Assembly (NCBI RefSeq): GCF_004000925.1
Contig: NZ_BIME01000001.1
Location: 620,001-684,000, forward strand
Reading direction: 5' to 3'
Source of the DNA: Paenibacillus illinoisensis NBRC 15959
GTDB lineage: Bacteria; Bacillota; Bacilli; Paenibacillales; Paenibacillaceae
Length of the DNA stretch: 64,000 nucleotides
Position 1 is the stretch's first letter. Each line of letters starts with the position of its first letter. Under the pieces are notes generated by a model. It saw nothing but the letters and a program-made list of their open reading frames with translations. It was not told the origin of the DNA and ran no database searches. The translations under genes were made by a program, and so were the position numbers. Shown here piece after piece: positions 53,258 through 61,391 of the stretch.

Positions 53258-53800
53258 TTATCGGGTTGTTGCATCATTTGAGCGCCATATGGATATACTT
53301 CCCCAAACATACAACAAGGCACTTAGATAAAACAAAACATCAATCGTAAGCCAATCGATCAGCAGTCCACCGATAATCACGGCAAATCCTGATGCAGCTG
53401 ATGTCCAGAAATGATAATTACCAACCGGCTTGCCCCGTCTGCCTGGGTCCGTATAATCTGCAAGCAGCACCCGTTCACTCATTCGCTGCATGGCATTGCA
53501 GAGCCCCATGATTACCTGCAGTAGCAATACCCATATGTAGCTTGTAATCCACGGAAAAGCAATCATTGCACCAGCCATGCCCAGCGAACTCATCATGAGC
53601 CACCGTTTGGCATACATGTCCAGACGAGGGGCCAGCCACTGTGATGCAGCCGCTGAACTGATTGTAAAAACAGCAAAGGCAAGGCCATATTTGGAGAAGC
53701 TGTTACCGAGATTTTTAAGAAACAACAAATAATAAGGATAAATCATACCCGAAGCAAGGGTAACCATGCTCTGTGAACGGACCAACCACTTCATATTCAT
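53258..53800 (-). CDS. Half-size MFS transporter-like membrane protein
   Basis: The 180-residue protein has only six transmembrane helices: YYLLFLKNLG, YGLAFAVFTISSAAASQWLA, MMSSLGMAGAMIAFPWI, VLLLQVIMGLCNAMQRM, GFAVIIGGLLIDWL and DVLFYLSALLYVWGSISIW. That is one half of a major facilitator protein. ADYTDPGRRGKPVGNYHFW carries the usual DxxGRRxG-type loop. The ATG follows the FAD-oxidase stop with no gap, and GGAGGGG lies 8 bases upstream. It could be a genuine half-transporter (dimer) or a remnant, but no frame break is visible. Confidence 0.7.
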   Translation of the reverse strand: MNMKWLVRSQSMVTLASGMIYPYYLLFLKNLGNSFSKYGLAFAVFTISSAAASQWLAPRLDMYAKRWLMMSSLGMAGAMIAFPWITSYIWVLLLQVIMGLCNAMQRMSERVLLADYTDPGRRGKPVGNYHFWTSAASGFAVIIGGLLIDWLTIDVLFYLSALLYVWGSISIWRSNDATTR

Positions 53801-55243
53801 TTACCGTTCCCCTCCGTATTGCTCCATAAAATAGTTCATAAATACATGCTCTGGATCGTACTGTTCCTTCGCTGCAAAAAAAACGTCCTTGTGAGCGTAG
53901 GCCTGTTCGAATTGATCTGCTGTGGCATATGCCTCATAAGGCAGGTAATAGGTCCCTTTGAAGCGGATCACTGAATCTATGATCTTCTGCAAACTAGCCT
54001 TGAACTTACCCTGTTCTTCGTCCGACAGTGAGGCATGGAATAGGCATACCAGACCGAACATGTCCTCTGTCGCATAGGATAGAACGGCTTCATCGTCTTG
54101 TGGCACATAACGAACGGTTATATTCAGCAGATCGAGTTTCTCTTGGGAAATAATCTCCCCCATCTCCTTAACGAAAGCAGGAAAAGCATCCATAGGGATA
54201 AAATACTCCTGCAGCAAGTCGTTAGTGCCGGGCTGATGATATTCCATAAACGCAGATGGAGAAGCCATCGCATTATTCCTACTGATCCTCGTTCCGTCCT
54301 GTGAATCGAAATATCGCTGCTGCAATTCCCAAAACCACTCTCTGCCCCAAACCGTTCCGCGATTAAGGTTGAAAAGAATCTTGGCAGGCAGCACGCCAGG
54401 TTCACGTACAGACATTTTATTATAATCCTGAAGCGAGGCTCCCGTATCAATAGCATAATTAAGAGCATACATATCGCTAAAATACCCTTCACCAGGCTGA
54501 AGTGAGATGCGGGCCAGATGCATCCGCATGTCCGGATCGCCAAGTACATTTTTACGGAAATACGTTGGGTACGCTGCGGCCTGAATTCGGTCTACGTTAA
54601 GTTGATATAATTCATCGTCCGTCAACGTCAGCGTCACATCCAAAATCAGGCCAAAGAGTCCATATCCGCCTAATACCAACGGAAATAATTCCGAATTGGA
54701 CGAACGACTCACTTCCTGGATCTGCCCATCTGCAGTCAGGAGACGAAAGGACTCCACGCTCTGAATCAGTGATCCGCTGCGAAGCTCCCTCCCGTGGGCA
54801 TTCACACTAATTGAACCTCCGACCGTAAAGATATTTTGAGACTGCATATTTTTGAGCGAAAGGCCATAAGGATTGATTGCACGCTGCACATCCGCCCATG
54901 TCGCTCCGGCCTGAACGGTTATCATTTTGGCTTCCGGTTGAATGTCCAGTATACGGTTATAAGAAGTCATATCAATAATGATGCCGTCCCGGTAATAGGT
55001 ATGTCCGCCCTGACTATGACGTTGTCCTGCAATGGAGACTGTCAGATGATTCTCCCTTGCATCCTTCAGCAGCTCTACAAGCTGCTGTTCCTGATGCCCC
55101 TGCACGACTCGTTCCACTTTTACTGGGTGTAGGCGACTGTAGTCTGTAATGAGATATGGATTCTGATCTTCTCCTCCCGTTCTCCAGTACGTCCAAATAC
55201 ATAAAACGAGGAGCAGCAGGAGTACACCCATTTTTTTGAACAC
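53801..55243 (-). CDS. Membrane-anchored FAD-linked oxidase (VAO/PCMH fold)
   Basis: The 480-residue flavoprotein has an N-terminal signal anchor (GVLLLLLVLCIWTYW) and a PCMH-type FAD domain. IAGQRHSQGGHTYY carries the possible covalent histidine, and GGSISVNAHGRELRSGSLI is the pyrophosphate loop. C-terminal RYVPQDDEAVLSYA resembles sugar-lactone oxidases. It would oxidise a sugar, lactone or alcohol outside the membrane. The GTG start has AAGGAGG 7 bases upstream. It is directly coupled to the half-size MFS gene downstream. Confidence 0.88.
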   Translation of the reverse strand: MFKKMGVLLLLLVLCIWTYWRTGGEDQNPYLITDYSRLHPVKVERVVQGHQEQQLVELLKDARENHLTVSIAGQRHSQGGHTYYRDGIIIDMTSYNRILDIQPEAKMITVQAGATWADVQRAINPYGLSLKNMQSQNIFTVGGSISVNAHGRELRSGSLIQSVESFRLLTADGQIQEVSRSSNSELFPLVLGGYGLFGLILDVTLTLTDDELYQLNVDRIQAAAYPTYFRKNVLGDPDMRMHLARISLQPGEGYFSDMYALNYAIDTGASLQDYNKMSVREPGVLPAKILFNLNRGTVWGREWFWELQQRYFDSQDGTRISRNNAMASPSAFMEYHQPGTNDLLQEYFIPMDAFPAFVKEMGEIISQEKLDLLNITVRYVPQDDEAVLSYATEDMFGLVCLFHASLSDEEQGKFKASLQKIIDSVIRFKGTYYLPYEAYATADQFEQAYAHKDVFFAAKEQYDPEHVFMNYFMEQYGGER

Positions 55244-55368
55244 ATAAATACCTCCTTCAACCCAAAACGTTTCAAACCCATTCCAGCGGTTAATCGTTTA
55301 CATATACATTACAACGTTTGGAGATGTTAAGGAACACCTAGACCTGATTGATTAAGGAGGATATACGT

Positions 55369-55560
55369 ATGAGTGAACCTAAAAAAGAAAAGAAAAACAA
55401 AGATCTTGAGCCAGGTGTCAATACTGTCCTTCATCCTGATCCCAACAATCCTGGCCCGACAGACATGATTGAGGATGCGATTGGAGATATCGTGGACAAT
55501 ATTTCTGGACATCCCAAAGACAAGTCGGCAGCAACCAACCGAAATAAATCAAACGAATAG
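55369..55560 (+). CDS. Small hydrophilic hypothetical protein
   Basis: The 63-residue acidic protein begins MSEPKKEKKNKD, with low complexity (proline, asparagine, lysine) and no hydrophobic core. The ATG at 55369 follows a strong AAGGAGG by 8 bases, so translation is likely. A terminator follows at 55587-55624. Small spore or stress-related proteins of Bacilli look like this, but nothing specific can be said. Confidence 0.65.
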   Translation: MSEPKKEKKNKDLEPGVNTVLHPDPNNPGPTDMIEDAIGDIVDNISGHPKDKSAATNRNKSNE

Positions 55561-55586
55561 AGTCTCAACCTATTTGCAGTTCAATC

Positions 55587-55624
55587 AAAAAAGTCCTTCA
55601 ACCTAAACAGGCTGGAGGACTTTT
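55587..55624. terminator. Bidirectional terminator after the small hydrophilic gene
   Basis: AAAAGTCCT/AGGACTTTT with an inner stem and A/T-run flanks, placed between convergent genes. Confidence 0.8.
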
Positions 55625-55667
55625 CGTATGTCTATGAAAGGTAAAGCTAGTCGCACCGTGCTTGTGT

Positions 55668-56597
55668 CTACAACTGCTTCACCTTGTTTTCGTTTTTGAT
55701 CTTCTGTAACTCCTTGTGAATCCAGATAGCTGCTATAGAGCCTTCGCCCATCGCTACCGTAGCTTGCTCCGCATGAAGTCCCAAATCCCCTGCAATCCAA
55801 ACATTCGGGGCAGCCTGCAAACTGCGATGATCGGCTTCAACATGTTTATTATCAGCGATAACGGCTCCGAGCTGCTCTGCCAGCTCGAAATGTACCCGGT
55901 TGCCACCAAAAGCAATAAATCCGCGTTCTGATTCATAGATCTGCCCATCTTCGGTCAGTACCCCTGTAATATATCCGTCCTCTGTTTGTTGTACTTCCTG
56001 GACCGCAGCCTCAAGATAACGTACACCTGCCTCCTTCATGCTTCGGTGAAGCTCAGCAGAGATTGGTTTCTGTTCATGGTTGATATACAGAAGATCATTG
56101 GTACGCTCGATCAGAATCATGGCCATATTGGCACCAGCTTCTCCTGATCCCAGCAATATGGTGCGACGATCCTGAATTTCATAACCATCACAGTCCGGAC
56201 ACACGTAGACTGATCTGCCCAGTGTTGGCCTGAGTCCCGGAATCGCGGGGAAACGGTCACTAAGCCCGGTTGCCAGCAGCACAGTCCTTGCTGAATATAA
56301 GGTGCCTGAGGAACCCGTTAATTGAATCTGTTCTCCTACTCGTTCTGCTTTAACAATACGATCCTTTTCAAATGCAACTCCGGTCTTCTGAGCTTGCATT
56401 CTGCCTTTGGATCTTAATTCTTCACCTGATATACCCTCTGGAAATCCCAAAATATTATGATAGGTTCGGCACAAGGTTGACCTGCCTTCTCCAGCATCCA
56501 CCACCAGCACCTGATGCGAACTGTAACGTCCCAGCTGAATGGCAGCCTGAAGTCCTGCGAGTCCGCCACCTACAATGATGCAATCATACTCTCGCAA
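55668..56597 (-). CDS. Thioredoxin-reductase-like NAD(P)/FAD oxidoreductase
   Basis: The 309-residue flavoprotein has an N-terminal FAD fold (IIVGGGLAGLQAAIQLGRY), the redox pair CPDC (VCPDCDGYE), an NADPH loop (ILLGSGEAGANMAMIL) and a C-terminal FAD contact (WIAGDLGLHAEQATVAMGEG). In canonical thioredoxin reductase the pair is CATC; CPDC is seen in the wider gliotoxin-reductase/ferredoxin-flavin branch. The start is TTG at 56597, preceded by GGAGGAGATGAAGG. No thioredoxin gene is nearby. Confidence 0.9.
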   Translation of the reverse strand: MREYDCIIVGGGLAGLQAAIQLGRYSSHQVLVVDAGEGRSTLCRTYHNILGFPEGISGEELRSKGRMQAQKTGVAFEKDRIVKAERVGEQIQLTGSSGTLYSARTVLLATGLSDRFPAIPGLRPTLGRSVYVCPDCDGYEIQDRRTILLGSGEAGANMAMILIERTNDLLYINHEQKPISAELHRSMKEAGVRYLEAAVQEVQQTEDGYITGVLTEDGQIYESERGFIAFGGNRVHFELAEQLGAVIADNKHVEADHRSLQAAPNVWIAGDLGLHAEQATVAMGEGSIAAIWIHKELQKIKNENKVKQL

Positions 56598-56719
56598 CCT
56601 TCATCTCCTCCAGTCCATCCTTTTGTCTTGGTCTCTGTAGATCGCTTCCGATCCTTCTATACATTAAACCGCTCAATCAGACTCAAACGTCCTAGCTCTA
56701 GCTTGTACAAAAAATAAAT

Positions 56720-56758
56720 AACCCAAACCGTCCGCATGGTTCACGGTCCGATTTGGGT
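56720..56758 (-). terminator. Terminator of the SLH-GH18 gene
   Basis: AACCCAAA/TTTGGGT with an inner CCGT/ACGG pair, followed on the minus strand by an AT-rich T-containing tail. Confidence 0.65.
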
Positions 56759-56784
56759 CCCTTATTCCTTACATTAGATTAACA

Positions 56785-58416
56785 TTAAAATTGATATGAT
56801 TCAATACGGGAAGCGTTGGAGATGGCATCCCAGACATCTGCTGTTTCCCCGCCCATATACCAATAAGCCAGCCCCGCTATCTTCCGGTCTGTACTCATTC
56901 TAACTTTGGCAGTTAAGGAGCGGCTCTCCTCTGCCCAGATGTATCTTGCCAAGCCGTTATTCGAATAACCAATAACATATTGCTCCAGACCTGCATTCCA
57001 CTGTCTCACAGAGCCCACAGCACGTGCCCGAGTTCCCTGCTCCGCAAGTGTAATATCCCATGAACCTGTTGCCGGGCTAGCTGATGACCAGTCTCTGGTG
57101 TAGAGCGGAAGCGCCAAAATAACTTTGGCACGTACAACGTCTGTAAGCATGGTATCCAGTGCTCTTTCTACCCAAGGAAGTGAGGCAACCGAACCGGCTA
57201 TAGGATCTCCATTCCAATGTTCCTCATATCCCATAAGGACCATGTAATCGGACACGGCGCCAAGCTTGGCATAATCAAATGCCTCGGTCCAGTCCGTACC
57301 CAGATCAGGAGACACATCCACTGAAACGACAGCACCAATCGTATGCAGCGAAGCAGCAAGCGACGTCACAAAAGCAGTCATGCCTGCCCGATCCGCTGGC
57401 AATACGTTCTCAAAATCCACATTAATACCATCCAATTGGTATTTCTTCACATAAGCAGTAACTTGAGTGATGACCGACGTCCTGTTGGCTGAACTGGATA
57501 ACATCTGGTGCGTCATCGCAGCATCGGAACGATTGCCAAGCAGAGGCCAAACTTCCCGATTGGTTGACGATGCCCATGTGAGCAGCGCAGAGTCTGTATG
57601 GTCTGTAATCTGCATGCTGCTGTTTATAAAGAACCACCGGGGAACCAGTGTATTCACGTTGGATTGTTCAACCTGCTTCTTGAATTCCGCTGTAGTGGAG
57701 TTATACTGCCAGCCCAGTTGTATTCCCAAGGAATCAGCATTCTTAAGCTGCTGCGACCATTCTTTCTTTTGTAAAATGGCATCCAGCATGACGGCAGCTT
57801 CTTCGCGAGTCACCTGATCCTGCGGTCGGAATAAACCATCATTTCCACGCATCAGTCCGAGCTGATATACCTTCTGTACATAAGGCTTCGCCCATACCGA
57901 AATATCAGATGCATCAACATAAGTTGTAGACAAAAGTCCTGTAGAACCGGACGTCTGTTTCAGCATTCTCACGAGCAGGGCAGCCGCCTCTTCTCTCGTT
58001 ATGGATGCGTTCGGTTGAAACGTTCCCTGCCCTTTCCCCTCCAGAATGGATAGATTGGTCATTGCAGAGACATTGCCATAATACCATTCCGTGCTACGGG
58101 TATCATTGTATGGACTAATATTATTTTTAACAGGTTTCAAACCGAGCAATCGAACTGCAAAAGTCGCAAATTCAGCTCGTGTCACGGCCTTCTTGGGTTC
58201 GAACCTGGTTTCTGACGTTCCGGCAGCAATACCCTCGTTCACCAAATGAGTTATCGCATCTTTCGCATAACTGGTGCTAATATCCTGGAACTGCTGTTTG
58301 GCCGTTGCTGCTTCCACCGAGATGGGGAAGACTGGTACTAGTCCAAGTATACATAGAGCAACGCACAAGACTGTTGCCACTCTTCGACCAGCATGTTTCT
58401 TTATTCTATTGTTCAC
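56785..58416 (-). CDS. S-layer-anchored glycoside hydrolase family 18 protein
   Basis: The 543-residue secreted protein has a signal peptide (VATVLCVALCILGLVPVF, cleaved near SVEAATA). Three SLH domains follow (residues ~41-215, each with TRAEFATFAVRL-type ends), then a GH18 barrel of the YaaH/SleL type. The catalytic motif is DGINVDFE (329-336): D334 and E336 are kept and the second Asp of DxxDxDxE is N332, as in cortex-lytic relatives. It probably trims peptidoglycan or chitin-like glycan at the cell surface. The GTG start lies under the hairpin described at 58425-58478. Confidence 0.92.
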   Translation of the reverse strand: MNNRIKKHAGRRVATVLCVALCILGLVPVFPISVEAATAKQQFQDISTSYAKDAITHLVNEGIAAGTSETRFEPKKAVTRAEFATFAVRLLGLKPVKNNISPYNDTRSTEWYYGNVSAMTNLSILEGKGQGTFQPNASITREEAAALLVRMLKQTSGSTGLLSTTYVDASDISVWAKPYVQKVYQLGLMRGNDGLFRPQDQVTREEAAVMLDAILQKKEWSQQLKNADSLGIQLGWQYNSTTAEFKKQVEQSNVNTLVPRWFFINSSMQITDHTDSALLTWASSTNREVWPLLGNRSDAAMTHQMLSSSANRTSVITQVTAYVKKYQLDGINVDFENVLPADRAGMTAFVTSLAASLHTIGAVVSVDVSPDLGTDWTEAFDYAKLGAVSDYMVLMGYEEHWNGDPIAGSVASLPWVERALDTMLTDVVRAKVILALPLYTRDWSSASPATGSWDITLAEQGTRARAVGSVRQWNAGLEQYVIGYSNNGLARYIWAEESRSLTAKVRMSTDRKIAGLAYWYMGGETADVWDAISNASRIESYQF

Positions 58417-58424
58417 ATCAAAAA

Positions 58425-58478
58425 GCCTCGCTTCATTGGAGTACGATCTTACATCATCGTATCAAATTGAAGCGAGGC
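58425..58478 (-). terminator. Terminator of the nitroreductase gene that overlaps the SLH-GH18 ribosome site
   Basis: GCCTCGCTTCA/TGAAGCGAGGC (11 bp) with an inner TACGAT/ATCGTA stem. It is followed on the minus strand by CTTTTTG. The 3' arm contains the only GAGG ribosome site of the gene starting at 58416. Confidence 0.75.
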
Positions 58479-58520
58479 CGTATGTGTTTAAATGTTGGAA
58501 ATCTGCCTAAAGCTTAATCC

Positions 58521-59123
58521 TTATTTGTGTACTTTTACACGCTCTTCAATCGGCTGGAATTCTTTCTCGCCTGGTGTTGCTGTTGGCTTACCAAATGGCA
58601 TTTGAGCGATCAGTCTCCAGTGTTCTGGAATATTCCATTCTTGTTTCACTTTCTCATCAATCAGCGGGTTGTAGTGCTGCAGGGAAGCCCCGAGACCTTC
58701 CTGCTCCAATGCTGTCCAGATCACGAGCTGCAGCATGCCGTTGGATTGATTAGCCCAGATCGGGAAATTATCCGCATAGGCTGCAAAGTTCTGTTGAAGC
58801 TGTGCAATCACATTGTTGTCTTCAAAGAATAATACTGTACCGTATCCGCTGCGGAAACCGGCCATTTTCTCAGCTGTGGATTTGAAGGCTTCTGCATCCC
58901 CCACCACTTCACGCAAAATTTCTTCAGTGTGGTTCCACAGTTTGTCATGTTGTTCACCAAGCAAAACCACTGCACGGGAAGTTTGTGAGTTAAAAGAAGT
59001 TGGCGTATACTTTACGGCTTCCTCAACGATTTCTTGAATTTTGGCATCCGAGATCGTGGATTCCTTGCTGATTCCGTAATAGGATCTTCTGTTTTTCAAA
59101 GCGTCAAAGAAAGATTTAGACAT
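58521..59123 (-). CDS. Nitroreductase family FMN oxidoreductase
   Basis: The 200-residue enzyme belongs to the NfsB/FrmA-like nitroreductase fold. It starts KSFFDALKNRRSYYGISKES; TPTSFNSQTSRAVVLLG provides FMN-contacting residues and LGASLQHYNPLIDE is the C-terminal part. It reduces nitro compounds, quinones or disulfide-like stressors. The start is ATG at 59123 (GGAGG, 9 bases), not the longer frame to 59207. Its promoter shares a 14-base palindromic word with the Old Yellow Enzyme gene, so both may respond to electrophiles. Confidence 0.93.
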   Translation of the reverse strand: MSKSFFDALKNRRSYYGISKESTISDAKIQEIVEEAVKYTPTSFNSQTSRAVVLLGEQHDKLWNHTEEILREVVGDAEAFKSTAEKMAGFRSGYGTVLFFEDNNVIAQLQQNFAAYADNFPIWANQSNGMLQLVIWTALEQEGLGASLQHYNPLIDEKVKQEWNIPEHWRLIAQMPFGKPTATPGEKEFQPIEERVKVHK

Positions 59124-59175
59124 AACGATTCGCCTCCACATTGGTTTAATATCAAGATTTTTTAAACTAACATTA

Positions 59176-59194
59176 GTAACTATAATATAGTAAC
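59176..59194 (-). promoter_or_regulatory. Palindromic operator before the nitroreductase gene
   Basis: ACTATAATATAGT (59179-59191) is a perfect 13-base inverted repeat inside GTAACTATAATATAGTAAC. On the minus strand it contains TATTATAGTTACTA, identical to the site at 40924. Confidence 0.6.
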
Positions 59195-59247
59195 ATACAT
59201 TAGTCAATAAACTATTTTATTTTCACTAAATATGCAAATATGCTAAA

Positions 59248-59496
59248 TCAATCTTTATCGGTCTTCCTATAATCCGCACGGTATTTTTCTTCAGTCGAAG
59301 AATTGCTCTTGGTCTGATCCTTATTTTTCTCTTCTTGCTGTTCCATATTCAGGTCCTCTAAGGGGATGGGGTCCACGGTCTGCTCTTCTTCATACTGGTC
59401 AAGCAAACTTTCCTTCTCCGTCGGGTATTGTTCGGGATTATCGTGCGCATGTGCCTTATTCGGTTCTTTATTCTGACCCTGAACTTGATTTTTCAT
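59248..59496 (-). CDS. Small charged hypothetical protein (82 aa)
   Basis: The protein is very hydrophilic, rich in Glu, Lys, Gln and Asn, with no hydrophobic core, and so is probably disordered. It starts MKNQVQGQNKEPNKAHAHD. GAGGAGG lies 9 bases before the ATG. It is similar in style, not in sequence, to the small protein at 55369. It may be a stress or spore protein; no family was recognised. Confidence 0.6.
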   Translation of the reverse strand: MKNQVQGQNKEPNKAHAHDNPEQYPTEKESLLDQYEEEQTVDPIPLEDLNMEQQEEKNKDQTKSNSSTEEKYRADYRKTDKD

Positions 59497-59565
59497 TCTT
59501 AAACGCCTCCTCTGGTTTCATTACCCTTTCTTTACCTTTTCTGCATGTCTTCTAAACACAGCAAA

Positions 59566-59595
59566 AAGACCACCCCAAGGATTTGGGCAGCCTTT
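59566..59595 (-). terminator. Terminator of the acyl-thioesterase gene
   Basis: AAAGACCACCCCAA/TTTGGGCAGCCTTT pairs with a few mismatches, followed on the minus strand by TTTTTGC. Confidence 0.5.
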
Positions 59596-59606
59596 AATCT
59601 CAATAA

Positions 59607-60362
59607 TTAAGCAACGACCTCTTCAAAACTTAATCTTGCTTCAAAAATAATATTCTGCGCATCTGCTCCTGATCGTCCGCGAATCCATATAACGCCATCT
59701 ATCGCTTCTGTTCGTTCCACAACCAGTTCTTCCTGCATTCGAATTTCCCGGTGATACGATATCTGCATGCCTGTCAGACGAGCAGCAAGTTCTTCAGCAG
59801 TAAGTGCGTCACAGCACACATCGGCATATCTCGCATTATTCATATGACCGTTGCTGTCCGTGCTGCTGTATCGAACGTTCAGGCGATAATCTTCCTGTGG
59901 CTCCAGTCCTGATGGAAGCATCACTTTCTCCGGGGGTTCACCCAGCGATAATTCGGGATGTGACTTTACTTCAAACGGCAGTGCTGCTGGTCTGAGGAGC
60001 TTTCGTTTCTCCAAATCGACAAGCGCCCAGGAAGTCCGTGCCTCCGCGATATGATTCCCCTCTGTGTCGGTAAGAACATAATCCCTCAGCCACATGACTC
60101 CTTTGTTGCCTTTATGCCAGGTCTGGAGACTGACTTCTTCCTCCAATCGAGCTTGGCGGATTATAGTCAAATCCGTTGTGATTAACATCCAGCCCAGCCC
60201 CTGATCCAGCATTTCCGATACGGTAATACCCATCCGGGCCAGATCGCGGTCTGCTGCAAGCTGCATATGTTCCAGCAATGCGGAAGGCTTGTATAATGAC
60301 TTATAGTCCGATTCGGATGATCCAATTCTGTACTGAAATGCATAAGGTAGTTCCGTTGTCAT
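59607..60362 (-). CDS. Acyl-ACP thioesterase, FatA-like double-hotdog
   Basis: The 251-residue cytosolic enzyme releases fatty acids from acyl carrier protein. The first hotdog contains GWMLITTDLTIIRQARL, and the catalytic cluster of the second hotdog is STDSNGHMNNARYAD (N171, H173). The start is ATG at 60362 with AAGGAGG upstream; the ATG four bases earlier meets a stop at once. It sits 70 bases downstream of an AraC gene on the same strand, so that regulator may control it. Bacterial members are less common than plant ones but frequent in Firmicutes. Confidence 0.88.
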   Translation of the reverse strand: MTTELPYAFQYRIGSSESDYKSLYKPSALLEHMQLAADRDLARMGITVSEMLDQGLGWMLITTDLTIIRQARLEEEVSLQTWHKGNKGVMWLRDYVLTDTEGNHIAEARTSWALVDLEKRKLLRPAALPFEVKSHPELSLGEPPEKVMLPSGLEPQEDYRLNVRYSSTDSNGHMNNARYADVCCDALTAEELAARLTGMQISYHREIRMQEELVVERTEAIDGVIWIRGRSGADAQNIIFEARLSFEEVVA

Positions 60363-60432
60363 TCCATTAAAACCTCCTTCGGTTCGAACCAATTGTGTGT
60401 ATTGATAAGGGTAAATATCATGCCGTATTCCA

Positions 60433-61290
60433 TCACTGGGTCCTGTGTAAGCGAGTACGATATAGATCAGGTGCACAGCCCACGTTTTGTTTGAATATGC
60501 GGCTGAAATGTGACAAACGCTTAAACCCCGACAACCTACTTGCCTCAGTAACCGAAATATCCGGTTGAAATTGAAATAACAGTTTGGCCTGATTAATACG
60601 GCGGTCATACAAATATTTGAATATGGTGCTGCCTGTCATTTCTTTGAACAACCCCGCCAGGTAAGGCTTGGATAAATGAAGCTCGTTCGCCAGATCATCC
60701 AAACCAATATCCTGCATATAATGCGTATCCACATAACCCATGATGTGCTGGACATGACGCTCCTTATCCGATGAAGGGCGATGATCCACCACGATACCAT
60801 GGCAAATGCCAGCCACAAAATATAACAGGTCGCACAAACGTACTGTCATTCGTTCCTGTCTGAACTCGCCTGAATGGACCGATAGCTGATCCAGGTTCAG
60901 CAGCAGGGATTCGAATTCCGCCCGGATGTCACCCGTCAGATTGATTCGGCAGTTTCGGAGCTCATCAAAAGGCATAAGTACCTCGCTGATTCGATCTGGA
61001 TGAAGGCTGCTGCGAATAAGTGATGGATCAAAGTGCAGTGTTGTGCGTTCATATAAGCCGCCAGGTACCGGATGAGCCCGATGAAGCGTCATCCCATGCA
61101 TTAGAATCAGATCGCCAGGTTCCAGGCTGTACACACGGTCACCTATAATATAGGTGCACTCTCCGGCATGAAAATAATAGACCTCATAGTGCGGATGAGA
61201 ATGAAATCCGTCTGACGCCCCGCTGGAAAAAATGCGCGTGGAACGATAACTGTATTCCAGCGGTGCATTAAACTGATGCATACGTGTCAT
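60433..61290 (-). CDS. AraC family transcriptional regulator with cupin domain
   Basis: The 285-residue regulator has a cupin domain (HSHPHYEVYYFHAGECTYII, EPGDLILMHGMTLH) and a C-terminal double helix-turn-helix (IGLDDLANELHLSKPYLAGL; VTEASRLSGFKRLSHFSRIF). AGGGGGC precedes the ATG by about 7 bases. The next gene downstream is the FatA-like thioesterase. The N-terminal cupin suggests a sugar or small metabolite effector, and the target is inferred only from adjacency. Confidence 0.93.
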   Translation of the reverse strand: MTRMHQFNAPLEYSYRSTRIFSSGASDGFHSHPHYEVYYFHAGECTYIIGDRVYSLEPGDLILMHGMTLHRAHPVPGGLYERTTLHFDPSLIRSSLHPDRISEVLMPFDELRNCRINLTGDIRAEFESLLLNLDQLSVHSGEFRQERMTVRLCDLLYFVAGICHGIVVDHRPSSDKERHVQHIMGYVDTHYMQDIGLDDLANELHLSKPYLAGLFKEMTGSTIFKYLYDRRINQAKLLFQFQPDISVTEASRLSGFKRLSHFSRIFKQNVGCAPDLYRTRLHRTQ

Positions 61291-61331
61291 TTTAAGCGCC
61301 CCCTATGGGAGAGGTTTTCTTATCTAGCATA

Positions 61332-61378
61332 GAAGCCATGAACGTACCGCTGTTCACGGTTCAACTCATGGCCTCTTC
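61332..61378 (-). terminator. Hairpin after the second glutathione peroxidase gene
   Basis: GAAGCCATGA pairs with TCATGGCCTCTTC (one bulge). The T-run on the minus strand is short, so it is a likely but not certain terminator. Confidence 0.5.
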
Positions 61379-61391
61379 AAAATCTCTATAA

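Noticed and set aside
53258..53800. A frameshift or stop splitting a full-length MFS gene
   Set aside because: The sequence downstream of 53258 in the other frames does not continue with membrane helices, so no second half is visible.
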